Assembly (NCBI RefSeq): GCF_026262505.1
Contig: NC_067207.1
Span: 10,136,082 to 10,200,081, forward strand
Reading direction: 5' to 3'
Length of the DNA stretch: 64,000 nucleotides
DNA from: Trichomonas vaginalis G3
Taxonomy: Eukaryota; Parabasalia; Trichomonadida; Trichomonadidae
Of this stretch, positions 21,022-31,344 are shown in pieces. Numbering within the stretch: the first letter of the stretch is position 1; every line of letters starts with the position of its first letter. The translations under genes and the position numbers were made by a program. The notes beneath the pieces are model-generated. The model was not told the origin of the DNA, ran no database searches, and saw only the letters and a list, made by a program, of their open reading frames with translations.

Positions 21022-22390
21022 TTATGTCTCAGCGTTAAGTTCTACATCGTTAAGTCTCCTTCTCTTTTCCTTCAACTTATCAATTATGCATTTAATACCT
21101 AAGAATACCATAACGACACAGCATAATGTAAGACCGACAATGATAATTATGAAATGAACTGGCATGCCTCTATATACAGAAGCAGATAAATTGCAGCACC
21201 AATTGGCCAATCGAGTTTAAGGCCAGCCCACCTTGTAGAGTTAACTCTGCGTAATGTCTTGATTTCGCCATTTGTACTGCGCTGTAAGAAACTGACTGTC
21301 AAGCACTGTTGGAAGTAAACTTTTGAAGTGTAGCCGTAGGTTGGGTTCAAAGCCTTAGCCTGCTCGTAAGTTTTGTTTCCATATGCGTATGAATCGGCGA
21401 GATATTGGTCGATTGAGACTTCGGTAGAGTAATTCATGTATTCAAGGTTATAAGACATCATACCATAGACAACAGCGTATGAAAGACCTCCTGGGTATGG
21501 GACACATACATCCTCGTTGTCATCGTTTTTGTCCATAAACAAACACGGGTCGGAATCGCATTTATTATCTGATGATTTTTGATGGACTGTAGAAATTAAT
21601 TCGATGCATTTATCAAAGTTCGGTTTGTCTGTGAATTCTGTGTTCAAACCAAAGCCTTTTCCGATATCAGGAGTACCAATAAGATGGCACGGGCTTTCTG
21701 TTTTATTTTGATCCTTTAAATGCTGAAGAATTGATTTTTCGACATCAACATCTCCATAGTTTTCCATGAGTTCCTAAAAACTTTGTATTTCTTCTTATTT
21801 ACTGAGATTGACTCGACATACTTCTTTGCATCAGAGGATGGTTTAGATACACCAAAGGCAATCTGTGCGTGTGTGCCTCCAATTTCGGCTACGCCCATGA
21901 TATTATTTGAATCAAAGCCACCAAGAAAATGATTAGCTGCAATCCATGCGAACTCAGCTTCTTCCTTGCCAGTAACAATTTGGAAGTAGTTGTCTTTCAC
22001 AAGATAACGATACTTTTGATTTACGTATTGGAATGCGTCATTCATTACGGTTTTTCTAGCCTTTTCGCTCTCAATATAATTTAACCCACCAGAGGCAAAC
22101 AAATAAAGCGGAGTTGTTGATCTCATCGTCTTTTCGATGTAATTATGGGATCCTTTATCGAGCAAAACATCGAAGTATTCGACGAGTTTAGATTCATTAT
22201 TTAATGTGTCGGATAATGGTATTGAAGACTTAATAGAAACTGGTTTCCCGTCTGAATCGCGAATTTGATCGTAGGATGACAGATTGTAGATGTCATCGTA
22301 TGTATAAATATACAATCTACTTCCTGTACTTCCCGCATCAATGATTATAATGTTTTTTGCAAGAGCTAATGAAGAGAGAAAAAGTAACAT
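21022..22390 (-). pseudogene. Ecto-apyrase (GDA1/CD39 NTPDase), two frameshifts
   Basis: NTPDases hydrolyse extracellular ATP/ADP; parasites use them for purine salvage. The N-terminal part (22390-21716) has a signal-peptide-like start and ACR1 (DAGSTGSRLYIYTY, residues 18-31). It also has an ACR2-like FASGG, ACR3 (GKEEAEFAWIAANHFLGG) and ACR4 (GVAEIGGTHAQIAFG). The middle part (to 21147) is Cys-rich and ends with the ACR5-like DWPIGAAIYLL. The last part (21210-21022) holds a C-terminal membrane span and a basic tail. The reading frame changes twice, near 21765 (around TGGAAAAC) and near 21185 (after AATTTATCTG), each consistent with a single-base change. All five apyrase regions are still recognisable, so either the gene died recently or these are assembly errors. 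The upstream minus-strand TCAAACT may be the Initiator. Confidence 0.75.
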
Positions 22391-24288
22391 TTTTTATAGA
22401 ATAAAGTTTGATTCAAAATTTTTATTTTTTCAATGGAAGAAAATTATATTCTGTAATCAGTATAGCAATTAATATTCAATAATAATTAATTTTTTAATTG
22501 ATTTTTTTTGTTGTATTTTCTCGTAAATTTATCATAAGAAATCAGAGTGCTTCAATAATGAAATAATATAAAATCATTCGATATTGAATGATCATCAACT
22601 GGCCGATCATTTTTGTCTCAAATGATTTGTTCGTTTCAATTTTTGCGATCGATTTATAAATGGTTATTCCCAATAAGGGTTTCGTTTTGCGAAAAAAACG
22701 TACAATACGCAATTTCGCTAAAAAAACATTTAGCTAGCAATTTCGACCTTTGACTCCACTCAAGACGTCACTTTTTTAATTTTGCGGTATCATATTTTTG
22801 GAAAATCTTTATGAATATTATATAAAAAGTCTCTTTAATATCTATATTTCATATTTTTATCGATTTTTAAAGTTTTTGCGAAAAGTATTCAATTATTTTT
22901 GCTATTTGGTCGGGTAAATGTCGGATTTGCGACATTTTCTGATATGATATTCAGATTCGACGTTGATAATAATGCTTATAGAACCCTCTTGCTATTGTGT
23001 CAAAATTGCTAAACCGATAGCAAAAATATCTCGCAATATCAAAATTGAGATATTGAGTGAATTATGCATTATAGAGATTAAAAATCTGATTTGTGAAAAC
23101 ATCTCATCAGTTTCTAGCTAATTCAAAAATCTTTACTATCTTATTCGATTAAAATGAAAAGGGAATAGTTTCATTATGCTTTAAATGACAGCCTTATAAT
23201 ATAATCATAGTTTTCGCTCAATATGCAGCATTTTTTTTTCGAAATCTATGGTCAATATCCTAAATACTGATTGCTTTGCATTCATATCTCTTACATTTTC
23301 TATACCCACATCACTATTCATTGCTATTCCTATCTTTTTCATTTTTGTTTGTTTCTCATAATTTCTCAAAAAAACATGATAACTTGATATTTTAAATATC
23401 ATACTTTATAACGTAAATAAAACTTGACCTATTAAGAAAAAGCAGTAATGAAAAGAAAATCTGAAATTCATAAAAATTACAAGTTTCTGATGACAATTAG
23501 CTTAATTAAACCAGGTACAAGATTATATAATTGTATTTTCTATCCAATTATCCATATAATATCTTATCCAGAAAAAAAAACTTGATCAATACCAAATGAT
23601 TTTTTAACTAGTAAATAAAGTATTTTCTTTACACACACATTGTATATCATAGTTTTTTTTTTGGTTTCGCAAAACATCCAAAAACAAATATGCTATAAAA
23701 GTGACAATTTTAGCAAAACGAAACCCTTATTCCCAAAAATCAATTTCCTATAATGCAATCGAATATGCCGTAGTTTCAACCTAAAAACATTACTCAATTT
23801 TTTCACAGCTCTTCTTCAGCAGAATTAGGCGCTGACTATTTATATTTAGAATAACTATAATTAATAACATAGTTTCCTAGACCTAAATGTATTCAAAATC
23901 AGATATAAAAATAGACAGCCTTCATATTCAAAATATTTATCAAATGATGTATCATCCTATTATCAAGATCGAGTTTCCTTCTTGATTCAATGAACTTACT
24001 ACAATTAATTGTGAAAATTTCCACAAAAATGATATTAAACCATAACCAAGGTAATATTACATTGAAATTGAAAGAAATTTAACTCGAGAAACTAATGTTG
24101 GGTGGTAAGTCATTCTTTATCGTATAAAGATTTTCAATGAATACTAATTTATTGAAATGCTCTATTATATTAATGATTTCCTCAGGTTTCAAAGGGACAA
24201 AAAAGATTTGACTTATCATAGGCTCGAGTTACAGCTGAATTCACTTCAGATAATGAACTTCAAAATATTATAAAAAGTGACATTTTAG
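22391..24288. other. Intergenic, holds a MITE-like element
   Basis: About 1.9 kb of AT-rich DNA between the divergent apyrase and small-protein genes. Apart from the 19-bp inverted repeats at 22672 and 23713 nothing specific is seen; the 65-codon frame at 23205-23402 has no features of a gene. Confidence 0.6.
22672..23731. mobile_element. MITE-like element with 19-bp terminal repeats
   Basis: AATAAGGGTTTCGTTTTGC at 22672-22690 is the exact reverse complement of 23713-23731. The flanks share CCC on both sides, and ATTCCC also stands on both sides if the ends are read a little differently, so a 3- or 6-bp target duplication is possible. The 1.06-kb interior is non-coding. Confidence 0.45.
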
Positions 24289-24468
24289 ATGGAAAACGGA
24301 GAAATAGCAGAGATTGAAAACAACGAGAAAAAAGTAGCTGAATTGGAAGCAAGAATAACATATGTCGAAGCTTTAATTAGAAAGTATCATTCATTTAAAG
24401 CTCTTGATTATGTTTTACTATTTTCTCCTTTGATGGTTGCCACTCTTATATGCTTTAAGAATAAATAA
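24289..24468 (+). CDS. Small coiled-coil protein with C-terminal membrane segment
   Basis: A 59-codon frame beginning MENGEIAEIENNEKK. Residues 1-30 are strongly charged and could form a short coiled coil. Residues ~39-56 (ALDYVLLFSPLMVATLICF) are hydrophobic, followed by a Lys-Asn-Lys end, the layout of a tail-anchored protein. The stop is embedded in AATAAATAAAT, a fitting poly(A) context. No homologue is known to me; codon content and layout are the only support. Confidence 0.4.
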   Translation: MENGEIAEIENNEKKVAELEARITYVEALIRKYHSFKALDYVLLFSPLMVATLICFKNK

Positions 24469-24780
24469 ATCCTTGTTTGTTTATTATACCAAATTTACTT
24501 GCCTTATTTAGCTAACGTTTTTCAAATTATTTTCGATAATCGGCAAACTTCATCATTTCCGAAACATTTGTAATGCACATTCAAAGCGATCATCTTTTTA
24601 TAGTGTTCCTCTTATTTCTTTGGATACTAAACTGTTTATTTATATTTTTGAACCCCATTATTTGTCACTTTTTTATTTTAAAATGAAATCGTTTTCATTT
24701 CAATCAGCATTAGCTAGCAATAAATAATTACTGAAATGTAATTTTTTTGTGAGATAGAATTTTGTAAGAGGTAAAAAATT
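24469..24780. other. Intergenic, AT-rich
   Basis: About 310 bp upstream of the kinase gene. No repeat or reading frame recognised and no clear TCA-type Initiator next to the ATG. Confidence 0.5.
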
Positions 24781-25812
24781 ATGAGTGATCCTGAAATTCC
24801 GATATCTAATCAACAAGTGACATATGATGCTATACTACCTAAGGTCTATACCCATATGTCAGAGTATTTGTATCCTTATTTCACACCTTATTCTCATTAT
24901 ACGTATAAATTAGGTAATATTAATAATTACTCAATAGGTAGCATACTCGGATCAGGCAAGTTCTCAACAGTTTTTAAAGGTACAGACGGAAAGCATGTTT
25001 ATGCAATGAAAGTTTATAAAGATGTACGTCCAAATTATATTCGTCGAGAGATTTTTATGCATAAAGCACTACGAAAATGCGAGCACATTGTTCAATTACA
25101 TGATGTTGTACGCGATCCTGTATCAAAGTCGACTACATTACTTTTGGAATACCATAAATCTGGAAATTGGAAAAATTTCTTTCCCAAAATGAAAATTAGC
25201 GATATAAAAAACTTTATGTACAAATTACTACTTGCGCTAGATGAGTGCCACTCGCACGGTATAATGCACAGAGATGTGAAACAACAGAACATTCTTTACA
25301 ATCCAAAAACAGGAGACTTACATCTTGGCGATCTCGGATTAGCTGAAGTATACTTCCCATACCACCAATATGAAGTAGGTATTGGTACAATAAGGTTTAT
25401 GGCCCCAGAAATACTAATGTCGTACAGATTTTATAATTATGCAATTGATATTTGGTCTGCTGGAGTTATCCTCGCAGAAATGATACACGAAGAACCGTTA
25501 TTCAAGGGTGATTATCAATTAGATATATTACGCTCGATTAGTCGAGTTTTCACAGCATCTCCTTTATTAGAATTCGCAGATAAGATTGGCTTCGAAGTTT
25601 CAACGAATTTATTGAATGCTCTTTCATCAATATCTATTGGGCAGTTCGATGCCATTCTAAGCCGTGTTCGCGACGAATATAAAGATGATGATCTCTTTGA
25701 TCTTCTTAGATTGATGCTAGTGATAGATCCAACATACAGAATTACAGCACGAGATGCTCTTAATCATAAGTTTTTTGATGATGTTAGGAAAAACAAATCT
25801 AATTCTAAATAA
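24781..25812 (+). CDS. CK2-alpha-like serine/threonine kinase
   Basis: 343 residues, close to the usual length of casein kinase 2 catalytic subunits. The glycine loop is GSGKFSTVFKG (57-67) and the ATP-anchoring lysine is K77 in AMKVYK. The catalytic loop is HRDVKQQN (163-170), the magnesium motif DLG (184-186) and the activation segment ends in MAPE. The stretches VQLHDVVRDPVSKSTTLLLEY and CHSHGIMHRDVK are the CK2 signature. CK2 usually has DWG and a GPE; here DLG and APE, and the basic cluster after the lysine is weaker (VYKDVRPNYIRRE). It is therefore a divergent paralogue whose acidic-substrate preference is uncertain. The first ~45 residues are a private extension. The stop lies in AAATAAAA. 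Confidence 0.85.
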   Translation: MSDPEIPISNQQVTYDAILPKVYTHMSEYLYPYFTPYSHYTYKLGNINNYSIGSILGSGKFSTVFKGTDGKHVYAMKVYKDVRPNYIRREIFMHKALRKCEHIVQLHDVVRDPVSKSTTLLLEYHKSGNWKNFFPKMKISDIKNFMYKLLLALDECHSHGIMHRDVKQQNILYNPKTGDLHLGDLGLAEVYFPYHQYEVGIGTIRFMAPEILMSYRFYNYAIDIWSAGVILAEMIHEEPLFKGDYQLDILRSISRVFTASPLLEFADKIGFEVSTNLLNALSSISIGQFDAILSRVRDEYKDDDLFDLLRLMLVIDPTYRITARDALNHKFFDDVRKNKSNSK

Positions 25813-26016
25813 AATGTTTGAATATTATTGTTTGATTGATAATTTACTCATTTTTCTTTCAGTTATACCTAATCCAATCAGAGGCTCATTAAGAATCCCA
25901 ATTTTTGAAAAAACTGTTATTTTCTAATTTCAAGATCCAGCAATTTTTAATATAAAACATCAAATAGTTAAGGTGAATGCCAGGTAAATCTTACCAGTTT
26001 TATATCAAATTTTTGG

Positions 26017-27423
26017 ATGTCAACGAGACCATCTGATTTCGGGCGAGTTAACCTCTCTGAATCAGAAACGGCATCGTTCAATCATTCTTTAGAGCATTTG
26101 ATTACTAGTGTGAAAACATTAGATACATCAACTAAACGAAATGCGGGGAATGGCAGATTACCAGAAGTAGTAAACAGATTAATTGATAAAGATTCTAAAT
26201 TTTACAAACGCAGAAGAACTATATCTTCTGGTGTTGCTTCTCCTGTAAAAAGAAAAATTCCACAAGTTAGAGAAGTTAAAAAATCAATCTCAGTCCTCGA
26301 TAACGAACCAGGAGCTGCACATTATTCGCCCAAATTCTCATCAATTCTACCAAAATCTCCATCAGTTTCGATGAAAGATAAAAATAGTACTTCTAAGTTG
26401 GATAGATCAAATGTTGATGAGTGTTCCATGAGTGAAATGATTGTAGCATGGTCAGATCATCTTCGAAACGTCGATTTTACAAAAGCAGAAAAATCATCAA
26501 ATTCGTTAGATTACGCTCCATTACCTCCGAGCACAGTTGAAGGCGCAAACACATACAAGTTTTCACAAGATTCACGTTTTGCGAATCGTGATTCATACAT
26601 TGTTGGAGAAGAAACTCCAGGACCTTCTGCTTACGCAATCAAGCATCCAAAGCATAACAATGCAACATCATTCCATTTACAAGTCTCAAGAATTGACGAC
26701 AGCGACAAATTGGAGAAGCCAATTCGTGATACTCGCTCTGCATTAGATGCAATCAGGAAACGCGAGCCACAACAGATTTCTTTTGACAAGCAGGCATCAA
26801 GAGAAAAGAGAGTCAAAGAAGAAGATCCACTTTGGCAGGAAATCGAAAACGAACAAAGAGAAATTCTCAAGAATTTGTTGAAACAAAAGAAAACTCGCGA
26901 AATTCCAAAGAAGAAAAAGACAGGTGACTTTGCAAAACAAACACGCGATAACCGCAGCCCATTTGCACACCTCATGAGGAAAGAAACAGACGTTGTTTAT
27001 GATGTTGACACAGGCTACAAATACTTGCAAAGACCATCAACAAGTTTCGACATTTCTCAACGAGCTTATAAATACAATCGCGAAATTCTCAACAAGACAG
27101 AAGCTCCTGATATCATTTACTGCAACTCAAATGATCAATGGAAGAAGACACAGCCTCGTGACCAAGTTTCTGACTTCAACAAATTGCATTACAGAAAAGA
27201 TCCTTATTATTACATGCCAAAGCCCTGTGGCGAGGAAGATAAGAGATCTAAGGAAGAGATCATGATGGATGAAGAGGAAGCTAGGACAAGAGAAGCTTCT
27301 ACTACAAGAAGATCAATTCCAAAGGAGAAACCCGAGAGATTAAAGAGAATTATTGATACTCCTCTCTCTTTACAAAGGAACAAAAGCGCTTTCGAACACA
27401 GATACGAAGAAGCCTTCAAATAA
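26017..27423 (+). CDS. Disordered basic protein with an STPGR motif
   Basis: 468 residues, mostly Ser/Lys/Arg/Glu-rich and probably unfolded, with a charged helical stretch near residues 255-310. Residues ~195-205 read EETPGPSAYAIKH, which fits the PGP-x-Y motif of STPGR/ODF3 proteins found at microtubules, axonemes and basal bodies. With only one clear copy, a cytoskeletal role is inference. Near the end there is an acidic run (MMDEEEARTR) then a basic tail. TATCAAATTTTTGG directly precedes the ATG and may hold the Initiator. No enzyme motifs. Confidence 0.7.
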   Translation: MSTRPSDFGRVNLSESETASFNHSLEHLITSVKTLDTSTKRNAGNGRLPEVVNRLIDKDSKFYKRRRTISSGVASPVKRKIPQVREVKKSISVLDNEPGAAHYSPKFSSILPKSPSVSMKDKNSTSKLDRSNVDECSMSEMIVAWSDHLRNVDFTKAEKSSNSLDYAPLPPSTVEGANTYKFSQDSRFANRDSYIVGEETPGPSAYAIKHPKHNNATSFHLQVSRIDDSDKLEKPIRDTRSALDAIRKREPQQISFDKQASREKRVKEEDPLWQEIENEQREILKNLLKQKKTREIPKKKKTGDFAKQTRDNRSPFAHLMRKETDVVYDVDTGYKYLQRPSTSFDISQRAYKYNREILNKTEAPDIIYCNSNDQWKKTQPRDQVSDFNKLHYRKDPYYYMPKPCGEEDKRSKEEIMMDEEEARTREASTTRRSIPKEKPERLKRIIDTPLSLQRNKSAFEHRYEEAFK

Positions 27424-27788
27424 TTGTTATTTATTATTTGTTATTTTAATTTTTGTTTGATAAATTTTATGTTATTAGTTTTTTATGAGCAATATTTAAG
27501 TTATTACCAGTGATTCATAAAGTATGAGAGCAGTGGTAAAATGTTTGTAGCTGGATTTTTATATTAACTGACTTTGTTTTCGATCCAATTTACAAATTCA
27601 ATTTTTAATTCTCAATCTCAAAGCGAAAAGATTTCAAACAAACCAAAAATATTCATTATAACAAATATTGCAATTTTTATTATCAAACAATTAAAAATTA
27701 AGTTATAATATTAAATAAAATTGACAAATCATATTCTAAAGTAGGTCGCTAGTATATATATTAATGACATTAAGAGTAACCGTTGAGA
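27424..27788. other. Convergent intergenic region
   Basis: About 365 bp between two genes that end towards each other. Very AT-rich; nothing recognisable. Confidence 0.6.
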
Positions 27789-28517
27789 TTACGGTGGTGG
27801 AGGTGGATTTTGTTCTTGATTTGGAGCGCAGTCGATTAATTCCGTAACAATTGCTCTGCAAACAGGACAATGTATTGTCATCGTTGCAAATCTCTCAGCA
27901 CATTCGCTGCACATGCAGCAATGTCTGCATGGAAAAGCAATAACTGTAGATTCTGCACTGCAACAAATAAGGCACATGCCATCGTTGAATCCACCATCGG
28001 ATCCTTCATCTTCTTCACGGAAAACTTTGTTAATTGTGGAAATTTTTCCATTAATAACGATTTTATCATCTGCAACAATTGGACTTGATGGTGTTTTAGC
28101 GTTGAGTTTAATAATTCTGCATGAAACTTCTTCTCCATCTTCGAAATCAAATTTGATAGTCCATTGTTCGTCTGTTGGTCTGTTGAATGTAAGAGTTTGA
28201 TTTAGAGCATTTGCGAATTCAAGTGCTTCAGATGATTCGTTGGCACTTAATGTCATTGTGCCTGCAGCTTTCGTTGAAAAAGAAATTGTTACTGTAGTAT
28301 CGGTTAAATTTGCGACAATTGGCTTGTTTAATGCACCAGGAACCTTGATGTGAGGAGCTGTAACTTTTCTAATTGGAACACGGGTCATTGCATTATCAAA
28401 ATTCAGATTATCTGCAATGGCCGCGTTGATTGCATTTGCCGCTTCGACACGCCTGATCGGCCCATAGTATTCGTACCATAAAGGCTGCTGAAGAGGTAAA
28501 CAAGACGCACAACCCAT
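27789..28517 (-). CDS. RING-type E3 ligase, MGRN1-like
   Basis: 242 residues. The C-terminal RING is complete: C182, C185, C197, H199, C203, C206, C217, C220, and the FPCRHCCMCSECA core resembles MGRN1/RNF157-type RINGs. Before it, residues ~50-145 form a beta-rich region like the domain that precedes the RING in that family. The N-terminus MGCASC would suit myristoylation plus palmitoylation, so the ligase probably sits on membranes; MGRN1 itself is N-myristoylated. The tail is polyproline (PPPPP). The minus-strand TTTCAATTTTCG shortly upstream of the ATG can serve as an Initiator. Ubiquitin ligase activity is known for the family and inferred here. Confidence 0.8.
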   Translation of the reverse strand: MGCASCLPLQQPLWYEYYGPIRRVEAANAINAAIADNLNFDNAMTRVPIRKVTAPHIKVPGALNKPIVANLTDTTVTISFSTKAAGTMTLSANESSEALEFANALNQTLTFNRPTDEQWTIKFDFEDGEEVSCRIIKLNAKTPSSPIVADDKIVINGKISTINKVFREEDEGSDGGFNDGMCLICCSAESTVIAFPCRHCCMCSECAERFATMTIHCPVCRAIVTELIDCAPNQEQNPPPPP

Positions 28518-28953
28518 TACTCTTTTCTTTCGAAAATTGAAAATTGTAATGGTTTGAATGATTTACAAAATCCAAAATTTTGAGTTCGGATATCGAGTTT
28601 CAATAGGAATTATACGAACGACACGATATGACATGCCCAAATATAGCAGGTTCCTATTATATATCATCTATAATTGAAGAAGGTCATGACCAAGGAGACA
28701 ATTGACTATTCTCACTAACATGTGACCGATCAGGATCATCTCTATCAAGTTGAAAATCCTTTATTAATGCATTGAGGTGATTACTACCACTATGATTTTT
28801 CAAAATCTTCAAGATCTTCATGAGAGTGCAAAACATGAACAGTAAATCAAAATCCATAATATCACATATGAATGCATTGAAAATATGAAGTATCAATTTT
28901 ATATGTGCAAATAATTTGAAAAAATATTTAAACTTTTAGTTGAGAAAGGAAAA
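28518..28953. other. Intergenic
   Basis: About 435 bp. A 70-codon frame on the minus strand (28684-28896) ends in a polar stretch (FQLDRDDPDRSHVSENSQ) but lacks a clear promoter or recognisable domain, and I do not call it. Confidence 0.5.
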
Positions 28954-29985
28954 TTATTTCATTATACAAAGAATAGAATCATTGCCCTTTGAATCAGAGT
29001 ACTTAGGTGGCATCATTTTGAGAATGTTTGGTACAATGATCTTTCTCTTTCTAATTGGGGAAGCTTTGGATTTCTGCTGAAGAACTGCAGGTGATGATTT
29101 GCAAACTTCATTGCTGAATAACTTCGGCATTGGAATTTCTTTGTTGTTCATGAAGTTATCCATTTCATTTAGAATATCTTTGGCTTTTGCTCTTTTGCAT
29201 GGGTCAATTTCTAATGACATGGAAACGACTCTTCTAATTATTGCCGGCCATGTCTTCGGAATTGAAATCTTGGTTCTTCTGATTTGATCAAGTGCACCGA
29301 ACTCTGAGTCAACCCAAGGGAAGAAACCATTATAAAGAACATATAGGCACATTCCAGCTGCCCAAACATCAGCTGCAAATGGATCATAGAAAACATGCTT
29401 TTCAAATAATTCGGGGGCCATGTATTCATATGTGCCACAGAATGTAGTTTTGAGTATTTTGCCTGATCGTTCTTGGAGAGGTTCATTATTTGGATTTTCA
29501 TTATTGATATATTCTTTGGAAAGTCCCAAATCAATAAGTTTTGGTTTACCTTCAGCTGTAATCACAATATTTTCCAGCTTGATGTCCCTGTGAGCGATGT
29601 TTCTTGCATGAAGGTATGCAATTGCGTCAAAGATATCTCGCATAATGCTGAGAGTAGTATTGAGATCGATTACACCCTTCTCATTGAGATACTTAACAAG
29701 ATCTCCATTTTCACCATATTCAATAACTAATGTAACTTCATCCTGATCATAAATTACATCTAGGAGTTTGATAATACTTGGATGATCAATTTTCTGCATA
29801 ATTCTGATCTCTCCTTCTAAGTTACTGATAGCCTTTGGATTTCTGTGGGTTCTCTGAACTATTTTCATTATGTAAGTTTTAAATGAGGAGTCATTGACCT
29901 TAGTAGCAAGAAACACTTGGCTGTTCGCTGTAGTTGCTACATGTGAATATGGAATGTAGTCCTTGTACATTGTTCCATTCAGCAT
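28954..29985 (-). CDS. CAMK-like serine/threonine kinase
   Basis: 343 residues with a kinase domain at ~10-275. The lysine is K41 (YIMKIVQ), the catalytic loop HRDIKLEN (132-139), then DLG (152-154) and CGTYEYMAPE. Together with the LEGEIRIMQKIDHPSII helix this places it in the large CAMK/AMPK-like group of trichomonads. The loop that should be glycine-rich reads VATTANSQVFLA and has no glycine, so ATP binding may be altered although all other catalytic residues are present. The C-terminal ~65 residues are basic and Ser/Pro-rich with no further domain. The ATG lies 10 nt after a good Initiator. Confidence 0.85.
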   Translation of the reverse strand: MLNGTMYKDYIPYSHVATTANSQVFLATKVNDSSFKTYIMKIVQRTHRNPKAISNLEGEIRIMQKIDHPSIIKLLDVIYDQDEVTLVIEYGENGDLVKYLNEKGVIDLNTTLSIMRDIFDAIAYLHARNIAHRDIKLENIVITAEGKPKLIDLGLSKEYINNENPNNEPLQERSGKILKTTFCGTYEYMAPELFEKHVFYDPFAADVWAAGMCLYVLYNGFFPWVDSEFGALDQIRRTKISIPKTWPAIIRRVVSMSLEIDPCKRAKAKDILNEMDNFMNNKEIPMPKLFSNEVCKSSPAVLQQKSKASPIRKRKIIVPNILKMMPPKYSDSKGNDSILCIMK

Positions 29986-29991
29986 TTTGGA

Positions 29992-29997
29992 TTATGA
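29992..29997 (-). promoter_or_regulatory. Initiator element of the CAMK-like kinase
   Basis: TCATAA on the minus strand fits the trichomonad Inr (TCA then pyrimidine then A/T). The A at 29995 would be +1, leaving a 5' leader of about 10 nt, a usual length in this group. Confidence 0.5.
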
Positions 29998-30592
29998 CGA
30001 ATTCTGAAGTTTTGAATTTTGCTTTCAAATTTGATGTGTTTTTTAAAGAATAGCGGAAAAATGACGTTAAGATTCTAATGATCACAAAAAGGCTTCTGGG
30101 ACTTAATATCATGGTATTTTTAAAGAGCATAATTTCATAAATTTTACATTCTTCACAGTCACATTCGAATTAAGTTGACCTTTATGTAATTGTCATTAAA
30201 CAATTGAAACTGTCTAAAGACGTTACTAACGGAATTAGATTTTTCTAAATTTATATTATTATCAAATTGACAGCTCAGTAATTAATTTTTCATATATATT
30301 ATATATGAGCATTTAGATTTCACATACTTCAGTCAATTATTTATTGATCAATTTTCGAATTCTGCGTTAGGGAATAAATCGATGAGTATTGTTTGAGGAG
30401 AGTAATTTCTCAGAAAAAACAAACTCTATGAGAGCATATTGCATATGAATTATTGCCGGTATGTGAAAATTGATTTAGAACTAACCACATTCAAGTACAA
30501 GTTATTGTGGATAATATACTGCAAACAAAATTATAATTTCTAATATGATAGTTATAACTAATATGATTCCATTCAATTTTCAGTAAAAAAAA
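29998..30592. other. Divergent intergenic region
   Basis: About 600 bp between the kinase and Rab genes. AT-rich, no reading frame supported. TTTTCAGTA just upstream of the Rab ATG is a possible weak Initiator. Confidence 0.5.
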
Positions 30593-31201
30593 ATGGATGA
30601 GCAATCAGAAACCGATGCACCATCAATTAAAATTGTCCTGCTCGGAGATTCTGGAGTCGGAAAAACCACATGCTTAACAAGATGGATGACAGGAAAATTT
30701 TATCAAAATCTCAAACAAACTGTTGGAACAAATCATCAAAGAAAAATTGTTGAACTAAGAGAAGGAAAAGTTGATTTATTCATATGGGATACTGCCGGAC
30801 AAGAGCAATTTAGATCTCTTATGCCAATGTACGCAAGAAATTCATGCGCTGTTATTGTTGTTGCAGCAATTGATGATCCAGCTTCGTTTACCCATATAAA
30901 AGACTGGATCAATACAGCTTTAGCATCAATCGAGTCAGAAACACCGTTCATTTTGGCGGTTAATAAAATTGATAAATGCGATGAAAATCCATACCAAACT
31001 GATGAGATAGAACGCGAGTTTAGTTCACAATTCAAAGCCATTTTTTACATTTCTGCTTCAACAGGCGAAAATGTTGATTCAATGTTTTTACAAGCAGCCA
31101 ACGTTGGCTATGACTTCTTTAAGACGAAGCAGGAAGGAGATGATGGTGGTGTCAAAACCATCGAAAGTACTCCAAACGAAGAAAAGAAGAAATGCTGTTA
31201 A
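30593..31201 (+). CDS. Rab-family small GTPase
   Basis: 202 residues. G1 GDSGVGKT (18-25), switch I with T43 (QTVGTNHQRK), G3 WDTAGQE (65-71), G4 NKID (124-127) and G5 SAS (154-156) are all intact. The protein ends in CC, the double-geranylgeranylation signal of Rabs, so it should cycle on and off vesicle membranes. The effector loop (VGTNHQRK instead of VGVDF) is unusual and excludes a simple match to Rab1/5/7/11; it belongs to the expanded trichomonad Rab set. The N-terminal acidic extension is short. Confidence 0.9.
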   Translation: MDEQSETDAPSIKIVLLGDSGVGKTTCLTRWMTGKFYQNLKQTVGTNHQRKIVELREGKVDLFIWDTAGQEQFRSLMPMYARNSCAVIVVAAIDDPASFTHIKDWINTALASIESETPFILAVNKIDKCDENPYQTDEIEREFSSQFKAIFYISASTGENVDSMFLQAANVGYDFFKTKQEGDDGGVKTIESTPNEEKKKCC

Positions 31202-31344
31202 GGTTCTATTGTTTTATGTTATATTAAACCGCTGTTTTAATCCAACACATTCTGTATTATATGAATCTTTTATAAATAAACTTATGTTTGATAAATGAAA
31301 GTGAAGTTCCTTTTGTCACTTTTCAATATTTATATTTTTTTTTG

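Noticed and set aside
23205-23402. 65-codon frame inside the MITE-like element as a transposase
   Set aside because: Too short, with no catalytic motif or DNA-binding domain visible.
28684-28896. 70-codon minus-strand gene
   Set aside because: No Initiator, no recognisable domain, and composition like the surrounding intergenic DNA.
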